A stretch of DNA of 64,000 nucleotides from Metopolophium dirhodum (taxonomy: Eukaryota > Arthropoda > Insecta > Hemiptera > Aphididae): NCBI RefSeq assembly GCF_019925205.1, contig NC_083564.1, positions 27,752,447 to 27,816,446 of the forward strand. Direction: 5' to 3'. Positions 38,401 to 50,457 of this stretch are shown here, piece by piece. Position 1 is the first letter of the stretch. Each line of letters opens with the position of its first letter. Position numbers and translations under genes: made by a program. The notes under the pieces were generated by a model. It was not told where the DNA came from. It did not search any database and was given only the letters and a program-made list of their open reading frames with translations.

Positions 38401-38791
38401 TAACCTCCACAACAGCTAATGGCCACAGTCAACGAGCTTAAGTTCAATAAAAAAAAAAAATACCTGTTGTACAATTTCCAGATGGCCAGGTACATTGGTT
38501 TCTTCTATGTGAGTTTGGGAAAATTGTCCATCAGTAGTCCACTCTAAGTAATTAACCATAAATTTTTCCCAATGATAAATGAAATTTTCAAATGCAGGCG
38601 TTGGTGGGGCAATCTAAAATACATTTTCAATAAACTAAATATTCAAAATAAATATTATGAGTAAAGTGTTTTACATTAAACAATAAATTAATTGTATTAA
38701 TGCAAATAATAATTCATTTTAAATAAAACAATTTTTCACAACTTACTGTATCCACAACTGAATCTAAAATTGTATTTAATACTGGCATCAT
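35450..38791 (-). CDS. FHIP2/FAM160B homologue (FTS-Hook-interacting protein)
   Basis: Twelve exons, in transcript order: 38747-38791, 38464-38613, 37640-37852, 37447-37572, 37274-37381, 37000-37193, 36805-36874, 36576-36738, 36390-36493 (donor uncertain; 36363 also fits), 36090-36292, 35789-36005 and 35450-35707, giving about 616-625 residues. FHIP proteins join FTS and Hook in the complex that links dynein to endosomes or, for FHIP2A, to Rab1 ER-to-Golgi carriers. Recognised from the N-terminal FIYHWEKFMVNYLEWT, then ETNVPGHLEIVQQILLCED, then LCMEYVLKNDLFNMLAVIAE, IRVLILKYMTNLIRQLRNPV and the IQRLISLCDSVL repeat-like helix. These follow the order of vertebrate FAM160B1 as I remember it. The C-terminus (LPHPYLHEYLLNSTLPLKR, ending LLKEK) is helical. 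It is shorter than the human protein (about 765 residues), mostly in the middle. A poly(A)-tailed insertion sits at the exon 2 donor. Confidence 0.85.
38205..38461 (+). mobile_element. Poly(A)-tailed retroposed insertion (possible 5S-derived SINE) at an FHIP2 splice site
   Basis: About 255 bp of unusually GC-rich sequence ends in a run of A (38449-38460). It lies between direct repeats AAATACCTGTTGT (38192-38204 and 38458-38470), as made by LINE-driven insertion. The part around 38223-38291 (GTTCCCAGTCGAACAACG, GAGAGTAAGTAACG, GCTACTAGTTCCCGGATGAC then CACCAG) is laid out like 5S rRNA with its box A and box C promoter parts, which suggests a 5S-derived SINE; this is tentative. The target site is the 3' edge of FHIP2 exon 2, so the duplication copied the splice donor ACAACAG|GTATTT. 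The exon-proximal copy keeps the frame. Confidence 0.6.
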
Positions 38792-38879
38792 GTTTATAAA
38801 TTTTGTTTTATTTATAATACAATATTTACAATATATTATTCTAATTATTATTAATTTATGATTATTCTACTACTCATAC

Positions 38880-39475
38880 ACATACTAAAGAATAGACGTC
38901 TACCATGGACAACACAGTATTCTTATCAATTTGAATACGTTTATATGATAAGACATTGGTATTTGGTATATTTTTTAATATAGGATCCAAGGTATTTGGT
39001 ATAAATATTTTGTATTTTGTAGGTTATACACAGTTTACACATAGATAATAATATTATCATATTATACATTATATAGTTAAAAAATTAGCATAATATTTAA
39101 AAATTGTCTTTATAGTATCACAGAACAAATATATAAAGTATAGTATAGTTATTGTTCTGTGATAGTATACAGATTTTTATATAGTACTTATTACTATTAT
39201 AGTCAAGGTGGATCGATGTATATTCAGTATTAAATAGAAGTCTGTGATATTATCTGTGGTCTAACACGGTAAACTTTTTGATAGATACTATCTTATCTAA
39301 TATCTAATATCTTGGCTCACAGCACGATTAAAGATAGTACTATCGTGGCTCACAGTAAACAAAATTTGGTTATAATTTAAAACTACATTAAACTAAATTA
39401 AACCAAAAAGTTAAAGTAATATAATATATATTATAATAATACCTCTTAATTTAATTGTATATTGTCTAGGTTATA
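38880..39475. promoter_or_regulatory. Divergent promoter interval FHIP2 / mRpS33 with hairpin
   Basis: 685 bases separate the two start codons. A 13-bp inverted repeat (TATCACAGAACAA at 39116-39128, TTGTTCTGTGATA at 39152-39164) sits near the middle. Further right, TGGCTCACAG is repeated (about 39313 and 39346) around GATAGTACTATC. These may be regulatory sites or the remains of a small MITE; the sequence alone does not decide. Confidence 0.35.
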
Positions 39476-39898
39476 ATGCGGTTTTACAAGTATTGTGATT
39501 TAGTCAACGCTAATACTAACTATGCAAATCGGATGAAGATGTTAAGCAATCGTATTTTTGGTGATGTTGTACGGCCAACTAATGAAAAATCTATGAGGGT
39601 ACCTAATTTATTCCAATACCAATTTCTTAGTATCTAATTATATAATTAATTTTTATATTTTTAAAATATTCAGGTAGTGAAAATGTTTAGTGAAGAACCA
39701 TTATACAAAAAAGAAAATGTTATAAACTACTATCCTCGTCATATAGAGACAGGATTATTAATGAAGAAACTCCGAGAATATGGTTTGTTTAGAGATGAAC
39801 ATCAAGACTTTATTGAAGAAATGAGAAGACTCAAAGCTCTTAGGGGAAAAGTGTTTGTTAAAGGAGAAAAAAAAAGAAAAGCAAAGAGTATTTTATAA
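39476..39898 (+). CDS. mRpS33: Mitochondrial ribosomal protein S33
   Basis: Two exons, 39476-39598 and 39674-39898, joined in phase (AGG|GTACCT ... TTCAG|GTAGTG), give 115 residues; the human protein has 106. It is a component of the small subunit of the mitochondrial ribosome. The conserved core is clear: NRMKMLSNRIFGDVVRPTNE, KSMRVVKMFSEEPLYKK, then INYYPRHIETGLLMKKLREY, GLFRDEHQDFIEE and RRLKALRGK, with a basic tail. The start ATG is the first in frame and gives an N-terminus aligned with the family. It is transcribed away from FHIP2. A canonical AATAAA lies at 40008-40013. Confidence 0.95.
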
Positions 39899-39899
39899 C

Positions 39900-42800
39900 A
39901 TCAGTCATTCAATGTTGCATTCTTCTTAAAAATTATCAATATGTTCTTAGAATTGTGTATTTATGTCCAAACAATTTTTCTTAGTAAAGTTTTTGTAGTT
40001 ATGTGTTAATAAAAATATGATTATGATTAATTAATTTTGTTATATCTTTATATTTTATTTTTTGGTATGACCTACAATTCTACTAGTGACATTTTTCAGA
40101 ATCTAAACTCATTATTCCTTTCACAATTAAGAGAACATAGCACTTGCATGTGTTGCCTCTGTCTTACAACTTACAAATGCTTAACATAACAACATACCAA
40201 ATTGTACGCTCGGCAGATCAAGCCTAGATTTGGCGGAAATAAATAACTTCTGAAGATTTTACTCGTAAATCCTTTTGGTAAGTGAAGGCGTGAAGCTAGC
40301 TGGGAACCAATTCGGATGTACTAATAATAGAGTATAGTGTTATAATTATTAAATTATATAATATAACTAGCCGAACAGTCACACATGGGTAATAATAGAA
40401 TTTAAAGGGTTAAAAGGCTTTAAAGCTGTTGGAACATGAACCCAAACATCCTATATATTTTGTGGTTTATACCAATAGGCAATAAGTGGAAGGTTAATTT
40501 ATGTACATACTTTCAGATGTACAATTACTGTTTTGAATGTAAGTATGAATTTATGTTTTTTATTTTCTAGGTTGTATAGGAAAGTTTAAAATTGAAATGA
40601 TTCAAAAACTATTAAGTATAATTTTTTTTTACATAACCTAGTAAAAATATTAATTAATACACTTCTTCTAACAAAATTTAAACCAGACTACTGGTAGACG
40701 GTTGTAATTGATAAAAATGTTCTCTTTTTTTAACAGATTCTACTAATAAATTAATATGTTAATGTACCTATGCAATTTTAAGGAGCATTTGAAATATTTT
40801 TAAATGTTGAGTGGTTTTTACCTATCACACCAATTTACAGTAACCTTAGAAATATCTTAATTCGTGTTGTTAATTAATAATTAATAGGTAGTTGGAATGT
40901 ATTTATATTTAGACCACGGTATTATATAATGTACTATAATATACCGTGATTTAGACGCACGAGGGCTCGAGGACATAAAGGCGGTGTGTGTGCGTTTTAT
41001 AAAGGAAAAGAAATATATTCAATATTGTTCAATTGTTGTACCAATTATTGTTGTATCCATCACCACACAAACATAACCAAATACTGCACACAAAAATAGG
41101 ATGATAACGCACAGATTTATAAATATACAGGGTGTATCTTATGTCATTGTACGCGGTGTTTTTTTAACGATTGTGGATCGATGACACGGAATTTCGTTTA
41201 AATGAAAAAAGACGTGTTTCTTAATTTTTAACAGGCAATATTTTTATAACAATTTCAAAATTTTTAAACACGCAGGTGTACAAATAGCGAAATCAACTTT
41301 ATTTTTTAATGGATTCTGGTAAAGCTTTTTTTTCTGAAAATGTTGACAGTCAAATCATCAATTTTGGTTCGCTAGTTTATTAACTATGGTTTTCTAAAGT
41401 TTAGTAAGATCTGCATTAATACTTTTAATTGAAATAATTGGTATAGGTTTAACTTACGAGAGCTAAATGGTTTAATACCATATAGTTTTTTTTTTTTCTA
41501 AAATCCTAAATTAATACAAATTTTGAAAACGGCAACCGATCAGCACTCTTATTTATCATTGATTTCCGGCTTCAGTTATATTTATGAGTTATGACAGCCG
41601 TGGATAGTGTACTACTGTATATTCTATTGAATTTAGTTCAGTATATTAAAATTTAATTTTTTTGGCGGGTTTCCATTATTTTTTTAATATAAACACTAAT
41701 TATTGCCACACGTCTACACCATACTATCTGGAAAAGGTAAAATATTATGTTGTTTGGCAAAAAATATTTTACCTCTTATGGGTAACGCACGTGCTATCAC
41801 TTATCTTGTTATCCATCTATAATCTATCTATGTATAATACCTATATAAATTAAAATTAAATGCTGATCATTGATAATCGCATGATTTAAGAACGGCTCGA
41901 TTTGGTTTTTGTTTTTAATGTTTTTTTTAAGTGTTTGTAATAGCTGTTAGTAATTGTTATATTCTGTGGTAATAGTCTGATTAGGTTTATTACGAAAAAA
42001 AAATTAGAAAAGTTGCCCGGAAAATTGGAAACTTTGAGAAAAACTGAAAGTGCTTTTTTCATGGTATTTATGTATGTACTCTATTTATAAGATTGCCATT
42101 GGTTACATAATATTATAATATTATAATAGTAGAAATGTGGCATATACTTTTTATAAAAATTTATTTAAAAAAAAAACAAATATTTGTTTGTTCACAAACA
42201 TTGAGTAAATACCTATTGCCTACTGGAAATGATTTTAAATGACTCAAAAACCAAACAAAAATTTAAAATTAATGTTGGTTCATCCGAAGTTAATGTAGGT
42301 ACTCAAAAACGAATGGACCGTTTCAATGAAAGTTATACCAATAGATTCCTTGAGACTGGGGGGGGAGTATTTTGTGTTTATAGTTATTTTTCAAAAATAA
42401 ATAAAGATTAGTTGCTGCTATTGATCACGGTAGATAATCGTGCTATTGATACATCAACACAATAAAGTAAATTCTAAAGACGATTGGAAACTTATATAGG
42501 CTGCTTTATATCGTTATATTTTTTAATTTTTTAATTCTATCAATATTTTTTGAATGACCAGTAACAAAATAATTAAAATACAATATTTCCATTTTCATTT
42601 ATTTTTACAATTTTTTCAAGCTAACACTGTTATATTTCTTGAAGTTTTTTCTCGGTTATTTTCACTCTATTGTTTAAGAAAACCACTAAAAACGTTGAAA
42701 AATCTCATCTTCAAAGTATCATCTAGGTAATTTCCTAATCCACACATATAGATAGGTACAGAATTTTCGAATTATTAAGTAAATATATCCAACTTCATAA

Positions 42801-44950
42801 AAAATATTTTTAATTATTTACTACTAAAAACTAAAAAGTACTTAGGTATGGTATATGAATGTCCTATCTATATTTCATGTTTATATTATCAGATTATTTA
42901 CGAGTATATACCTAGAAAGTCAAAGTCATTGAGTAAATCGCTGCAATGTATTTAAGTAATAAGTATTAGGTGTTAAATTTGAAATTTTAAGTCAATGATA
43001 AATCACTGCGCAACTAGTGTAAATTTTTTGGAAGGGCTAGAATTTTATAAGCAGCACAGACCCGCTAACTAATATACCGGCTGGTTAGTAACAATACACA
43101 AATAAATTCATATACAACTAAGTAATCAATTAAAGTTTAAACAATTTTAATTAAAATTATAAATAATTATAAATCACGAGACATTTTTAATTCATATTTT
43201 ACTCAAATACAAAATGTACATATAAAGTTTTTTTTTTTTTTTTTTTAACCATCTTTTTTATTGAACAAAACATAATAATTACAATCTGTATTTACAGGTT
43301 ATACAATAAGTAAATGTGATGGAAATTGATTTACAGGAGGGGGAAGTTGCCCATTGGCGACACCCCGAAATATAAAGTTATACAACCATATAAGATTATA
43401 TCAAATCAATACTAATTTTCTATTAGTTGCTGAAAATGTATCAATAATTGTTTTTGTGTCAAACCTATTAGTTACATATCTTTCGATATTATATATCATA
43501 TTAATACATTTGAGAATCGTTCTTGTCTCATTGTTATTCTCTGAAAAAGTGACAAGCTTTTAATCGCCACATTGAAGAAAATTAATGTTTGTTAAGTTGC
43601 GCAACTAACAGGTATAGTGAAAGCTATTTGTAGCAATTTATATACATTTGGGTACACATCTCCACTAACTACTTGTTTAATATCATCAATATCAAAATTT
43701 TCTTTATTTTGAATCAGGCAATTTTTGGCGACAACCTATTTTTCTTATCACACAAAAGCATAGTTAATAACGAGTTGATGAAATCATTTTTAAAAAAATA
43801 ATGTGAACAAATTTGAAGTTTTTTTGAATTTGAAAAAAATTTCCAAAATTCTATAAGAAATAAAAAAATTGTTATAGAAAAAACACGAAGTTTTCAAATT
43901 AAAAAAAATCTCAAATTTAACGACGCTTTTTTTTTTAAATTATTTCATCAACTAGTTATGAATTATGATATTTGGTGATAAGAAAAATAGCTTGACATAT
44001 TAGGTACAGATGCAAATTAAGTGGAGGCTAGATAAATATTTGGAGGGTCTAAACAAATATTTGGGGAGGCTAAGCTCCCTCCGAGCCACCACCTAATTGT
44101 GCTATACTATGTATTTTTTATAATAATTTATATTGCTATAAGATAGGAACTGTAATTTATTTTATTAATACTATTGTTACTATCTAACGATAGGTAAGTT
44201 CAATTAATTTTCGAAAAATTTTATTTTTTGAAAACATTGCATATTTGCATTTATTATATTATTAGATAATATTTAATTATTTAATTAGTATATACTCTTA
44301 TCATATATTATTGTTATTAACTTTTGACTTTTGAGTCAATACCGACTTATTCGTAGTACGATGGAATAGGTCCGTGCCACTTCGTGGGATTATAAATTAT
44401 AATAGGCAATAGCATTAAAATTAATCTAAATGTTTTGAAAATGTAATTCTGATATTGTGTATATAAAATCCACACGAAAATTGTTTTTGTATTAGGTACA
44501 ACAAAATAATTGAAGTTATTCTTCGTTTACATATCCAATACCGTCCAAATTTGAACTTAAAACGTCTATAAAATAAACTAAATTCACTTTCCCACCAGAA
44601 AGATATTGAAGTTGAAAACCGTAGAGATGTTTTTATACTATAAACCGTGTCTGTATAGACACAAAAAAACACACATTGTAAAATCAATACATTCATCGCG
44701 CTCTCAGAATCTAAAAATGATTCTGTACGTATTCTATCCAATAATACGGTATTAATAGTAATATTAGAACTATACCTGCTTGATAAAAAAAAATCCTATT
44801 AACGATAGCTTCATAGGCTGTTTTATAAATAATTGCTTTATAAAAGAAGAAAAAAGAGGGAGCTAAATTAACTTGTACTACGCCAATGTGTATATAAGCA
44901 TTTTCATTAGAGCATCGGCCATACGTCTTTTCGGTCATTTTTTAAACTGT
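39900..44950. other. Gene-free interval between mRpS33 and the transporter
   Basis: No exon is supported; the frames at 41662, 42229, 43354 and 44421 show no family signature. Contents: the mRpS33 poly(A) site; a truncated left end of the TTAA-type MITE family (from 40131, GAGAACATAGCACTTGCATG); a palindrome on ACCACGGTATTATATAATGT near 40914-40952; a poly(T) run at 43231-43247 that may mark the tail of a minus-strand LINE or SINE; and a fragment of the GATTCTGAGCG family near 44660-44715. The last 100 bases are promoter or 5'UTR of the transporter. Confidence 0.5.
40008..40013 (+). terminator. Poly(A) signal of mRpS33
   Basis: AATAAA about 110 bases after the mRpS33 stop codon, the only canonical signal close to it. 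Confidence 0.6.
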
Positions 44951-44956
44951 TTAAAA

Positions 44957-47900
44957 ATGGATTTCGATAAAATGTTAATAGACTTTGGTGAATATGGCTT
45001 GTACCAAAAACGGTTGATCTGGTTGGTCGTTTTACCATGTGTTTTGCCATGTGGATTTCATGCTTATAATCAACTATTCATGGCTTCCATTCCCGAACAT
45101 TGGTGTAAAGATGAAGAGTAAGTATAAAATATAATATATATTGCATTCAATAGATCAATTTATGATAAGTATTTTATTTTATAAATAAATTGTATGCTTT
45201 ACTTTTAGACATATTAATCATACATCTAAAATTAATCAGTGTTTGGATTCAATGAATAACACGTGCAAATTCTGGGATTATGACCACAGTCGATATTTGT
45301 CTACAATTGTGACTGAAGTAAATTTAAATAATCAACTTTTAATTGAAAAACAAATTGTTAGTTTTTAATAAATTGCTGAATGTTGTTAAACAGTAAATTA
45401 TTAATATATTATCCAAAATTATAGGCTTTGGATATTGCGATATATCAGAGCCCTATACTTAGGGATTTTGAGGCCCGGGGATATTATTTTGGTTTGGCCC
45501 TTAACTTAAATTATAAATTTAGTTTATTTTTGAAAAGTCGCTTTCATATATCCAATTTATTTTTTAAGATTACAAATAAATTATACCATATAAGACTATA
45601 ATAGTAATTATTTAATATTGATTGATACAAATAGAACGTTTATTACTGTATTACAGTAATATATAGACCCCTTATTATGTCGGGGCCTGGAGCAGCTGCC
45701 CACCTAGCCCCCACCCCTCAAGTAGGGCTCTGGCCGATATTACTTATTTTCGGATCTAGAATAGCACCTACGACCTACCTAATTTTGTTATATCTTATAT
45801 TAGTACCTACATCACTACGTTGCGATCGCGTACCTATATATAAACAATAGTTGTTTTAAATAATGTACTGTTAATTTTATTCAAATAATTTCTAAGAAAT
45901 GAGAACTTGAAATTTATGACTTTTATTTTTCCTGATTAAAAAATGTATTTTACCTTAGTTAAAACATAGGTAGGTACATTGACATTGTACATATTTTTAT
46001 ATCCTACTTTATTAATCATTGATGCGCATTAAATTATTTTTGAATAGTACATCCTAATTAAAAGACCCCTCTGGCCTCTGCTTATACATAAACAAAACGT
46101 TTTCAAACCTTTTGAGATTTGATCATTACCTACTCTTTTAATGCAATGATTGAAAAATAGATACTACAACAGTACAACAGAACAACAGTAATAATCATTA
46201 TAGGTAGTATGTAAAATGTTTACCTACATAAAGTTAATTAAAAAGCAAAAAGATTTAAAAAGTTGAGGAACAATGCATTATAATATATACTTCCTCCCAC
46301 ATGTAGTACACATTTCAGTTATAGTAGGTCATTATAATAATATAATATATTTTATAAATGTATGTCTGTACAGTATATTAGTATATTAGTATAGGTATCT
46401 TATAATACAATATGAGTATATGGCCCGGAATAGGTATATAAATATTTCATTCTGATTCGTTATAATCACGTTGTGTTTAAATTGGATCTCTATAATAAAA
46501 TAGTATAAACTCTTATCATTGTTTTCAAACCGTATTTTTTGCAAAATACAAACAGCAAATAATATGATATATCAATATCGTATCATACATTCATACCAGG
46601 TATTGGAGAAAACAATGGCGGCGATCCTATAGTCTATGTGTTCAGCAACACATACACAATTAAGTGCGTGAGTGGGTGGGTGGATATGATTATTTATTAC
46701 TTATTAGATATACTATGACTAATTAGTGCAACATAATATTCGAAGCGAAAAAATAAAAATTTTTAACAAATTCTATTTTGCTTTTTTGGTGTAACTAAAA
46801 AACAATTAACCGTCGATCATTTAAATTTACCCCAGATGTTAATTTTAATATATTCTATACTTGATAACATTTTGAAAACGTTTTGATACTTTTAAAGGTT
46901 TATAGTCTTGAAACATTATCATTTTTAAAATTTTTTTTTCACTAATTGTCAATAAATAATTTTTTGCTTGATCAAAAAACTTGAAATCGTGATGAAAAAA
47001 TTTCTAAATAAATTGTTAAAAAAGTGTAATTAAAAAAAAAAATTGAGCTTAAATCCACACTAAATTTAACACATAGAGATGTGTAGAGATGAAATTAAGT
47101 AAGAAATTATTCTTTTCAAAACTGCTTAATGCGTATAGGTATAATGTATAACAGTCCTTTTATAGCCACACAGGATCGGAAAATAAAAATGTAATATTGT
47201 AAATAATTATTTAACATTGGTCAGAATACCTAGGTACAAGGGGCGGATCTGAAGCTTGTTTAATGAGGTGGCGAGTAGGAATATTTTTGAGTGAATAAAG
47301 TATGTATAAAGCACAATAAAAATTTTATTTCTGTATTAATTAATAAATCAACTTATACGAGTTCATATGAGAACCCAAGTTCAGTTTAAATACTCTGAAC
47401 AAACATTGATTATTGTAATTAACATGATTAATTAAATAATCTTCCTTACCTACTGTTTATAAATCTGACTTTTCTGAGTATAGGTAGGTACACAAATATC
47501 GAGTTTTAAATTCAACAGTATGTATAAAACTTTAAGTTTGGCATAAATGCAGTTCGCTATAAGCCTATAAGTATGTGTGCATCTTCAATATTCATATAAA
47601 ACACTAAGAAGAATAATAGGGCAGGTACCATGGAAAATATTAGAACTTTTTTAGTTGTGGGTATAGTGATGATAGTGTAGGTATTTAAATATTTGATACT
47701 AATATTTAGGAGTGCTGAATTAATTTTTAACTAATTAATTAATTACTTATTATTATAATCATAATATATTGAGTAAATTATCATGGATAGTACATTAGTA
47801 CTATAAAATCAAAAGAAAAATAGACTATAATATAAATATAACTGACTTATTATATAGGTAAGTTTCAAACTAGTATTTATCAGTCAAATCCCATAGTGCT

Positions 47901-50305
47901 AACAACCTCTGATTTCGTAGTTTCATATACTATAACATTTTAAAGTATAGGTACCTTTTGTTAATATAACTAATATAAGTATTAAATATTACAATTGTAA
48001 AACGTATTACATGTATTAAACATAATATAACCTGTACAAATATTATATAAGATAAAGTATAAGAAAATTAAATAAAATTTACCCTTACCTCTACAATCAT
48101 TAGTAATCAAATTCCAATACAAGTGTGCACTCCGGAAAATCAGAAAAAATAGACACTGTCACAATAATATAATTATGTACCCAAGTGTTATTAACAATCA
48201 AGGTTTTAATACCGAATTCAATTACATTACAAATATAAAACTCACTTACTTGAAATGAAGAAAACCTCTAAATTACGTTATTGAGAGCTTTTGTAAATAT
48301 TTGTAATTTGAATGAACCTAGATGTGTATTAATAATATTATTAATAATAATATGTGATGTTAACACGCGCAAAAATCAAAATATTATTTTAATCTAGTTT
48401 GATGGTATACTATACTAATTATTTTCAGTGGGATTTAGTATGTTCAAAACAGTTTTATCCAACTTTTGCCTTAACAATATTTGGTCTCAGTGGTTTATTT
48501 GGTATGTTGCTATTTGGATTTATTCAAGATGGGTTAGTATAAATGTTTTTCTTTATGTAGGTATTTTGTGATATAAAGTACTTTTCTTTCTTTCCACATT
48601 TAAATTACCTATGTATTTGTATTTAAACTGTAGACTTGGGAGACGACCAGCGTTTTTCATTTATCTATTTATCGAGTGTATATTTGGTATAGCTACTGCA
48701 TTTGCCAATGATTTTTGGACATGGTTAATCTTCAGAATCGGAGTAGGATTTACTGTACCAGCAATTTTAGCAACTCCTAATGTGCTCCGTAAGACCAAAT
48801 ACAAATTTTCAAAAATCTAAATGTTTTACATATCATTATTTTAATATAGCTATAGAATTTGTTGGCCCAGCTCATCGGACTACATGTATTCTACTTACCA
48901 ACATTGCTCATTCCATCGGTATGGTTATTTTATCATTAGTCTTGTATGCTTTTCGCGATTGGCGTCAACTTGCTTTAGCTACATCTTTACCATTTACTGT
49001 TTATTTCCTTTACTGGTGGTAAGTAAAAATACCCAAATATATTTTTATTTTAAATTATAAATGTTTATTAAATTCACAACTGTATACACAATATAATATA
49101 ATATATGTCATACAACATTTTACGACTTTACGTTTAAACATTAAACATATGTATATTAATTAACAAATTGTTTCATAAATTATAGGAGTTTCCCCGAATC
49201 TCCAAGATGGCTTTTGGCATGCGGAAAGTTTGAAAAAGCCAAATCAATTTTATTAAAAATGGCAAAAGTAAATGGAAAAGATATTTCTTTGCATTATATG
49301 GACCAATTAAAGGTATATTCAATATTTCAACATTCGATATTTTTTTAAATAAACATTATATTATGTGTGTTTTTATAATTTTATGACTATAAGATTAAGT
49401 ATGAAGAGGAATTTAATAATCAAAAAAGTAAAACAATCAAGAAATATAACGTATTTCATCTATTTAGGACACCGAATTTACGTTTGAAAACAATAGCAAT
49501 AACTTTTATATGGTATTTTTTTTTATCATTAGGTCCCTATAATTAGTTTAAATGTAATTATCTCTATATATTTTTTTTCACTAAGGTTTGTTAACACTAC
49601 TGTTTATGTTGGACTTTCTTATTATGCACCAGCTCTAAGTTCTGATGAACATTTAAACTTTTTTTTGGCCGGAGCTGTTGAATTACCCACATACATAATA
49701 TTATGGCCTGCGATGGAAAAATTTGGCAGAAAAAGTTTACTGCATATCAGTATGTTGATTGGAGGGTGTGCTTGTTTAGCTGCTACGTTTCCCATTCTAG
49801 GTTTGCAAATAAACCCACTATACCTACCTATACATAATTACTAATTTATGCGTATGATTTTAGAACTATTTATATTTTATTCAAGTGTTATGTTTTTTTA
49901 GGTGATCAGTGGACCTTAATAATGTTTTGTATCGGAAAAATGGGAATTTCGTCGTCTTATGTTATTCTTTCTTTATTTGCTCCAGAATTATATCCAACTG
50001 TAGTTAGAGGTTTGGGAATAAGCGTTAGTTCAGTAGCCGGTATGATCGGGCCTGTTGGACTTCCTGTCATTAATTATGTGGTAATAATTTATTTAAAAAA
50101 ATATTATTTGTTAAATCAATTGTTGAATGTAATAAATAATCTAATAAATATTAAATATCATGTTAATTAGGGAATGGGTTCTCAATTATCACTCATTGTA
50201 ATGGGCGTCTTGCAAATAATTGGTGCTTTTGTTACACTTATTTTACCAGAAACGAAAGATTGTCATTTGCCACAAACATTGGATGACGGAGAAGAATACA
50301 AGTGA
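44957..50305 (+). CDS. SLC22-type organic cation/carnitine transporter
   Basis: Ten exons: 44957-45117, 45209-45317, 48429-48532, 48634-48788, 48850-49018, 49186-49312, 49400-49512 (49394 also possible), 49586-49800, 49902-50080 and 50171-50305, giving about 488 residues. It is a plasma-membrane major-facilitator carrier. Diagnostic parts: N-terminus FDKMLIDFGEYGLYQKR, first helix, then an extracellular loop with HWC, ACKFWDYD-like CKFWDYDHSRYLSTIVTEWDLVC, the MFS loop 2-3 motif QDGLGRRP, IEFVGPAHRT, SFPESPRWLLACGKFEKA (the central SLC22 signature), EKFGRKS in loop 8-9, and APELYPTVVRGLG. The C-terminus ends LPETKDCHLPQTLDDGEEYK, typical of the family. The substrate cannot be told from sequence. 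The protein is a little shorter than the usual 520-560, mainly in the first extracellular loop. I chose ATG 44957 because MDFDK starts the conserved region. Intron 2 is 3.1 kb. Confidence 0.9.
45446..45732. mobile_element. hAT-like MITE in transporter intron 2
   Basis: 287 bp beginning CAGAGCCCTATACTTAGGG and ending CCCTCAAGTAGGGCTCTG, inverse to each other apart from a short indel. The flanks CGATATAT and CGATATTA are similar but offset, so the target duplication is uncertain. Non-coding. Confidence 0.6.
45740..48420. other. Rest of transporter intron 2
   Basis: AT-rich intron with no exon I can support. 46740-47050 is an old, diverged piece of the GATTCTGAGCG repeat (GGTGTAACTAAAAAACAATT, TTCTATACTTGATAACATTT). 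Near 47238 the string AAGGGGCGGATCTGAAGC looks like one end of a hAT element; its partner was not found. Confidence 0.45.
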
Positions 50306-50451
50306 TAAGTAATAAATAATCACATTTCAGTTTATTTATGAACATAATAATATGTACATTTTCAATTCTTAACGAGGCGTGCCTAATTTACAATTTTATC
50401 AAGTTGTATATTCTATTATATTATTTAAAACAGAGCCTTTTTATACTTTAT

Positions 50452-50457
50452 AATAAA
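50452..50457 (+). terminator. Poly(A) signal of the transporter gene
   Basis: AATAAA about 150 bases past the stop codon of the SLC22-type gene. Confidence 0.55.

Noticed and set aside
42229..42411. 60-codon plus-strand frame
   Set aside because: An isolated frame with no flanking splice logic or similarity that I recognise.
44421..44741. 106-codon minus-strand frame (plus overlapping 44711-44938)
   Set aside because: It crosses a fragment of the GATTCTGAGCG repeat and the 5' flank of the transporter; it has no splice structure or family motif.
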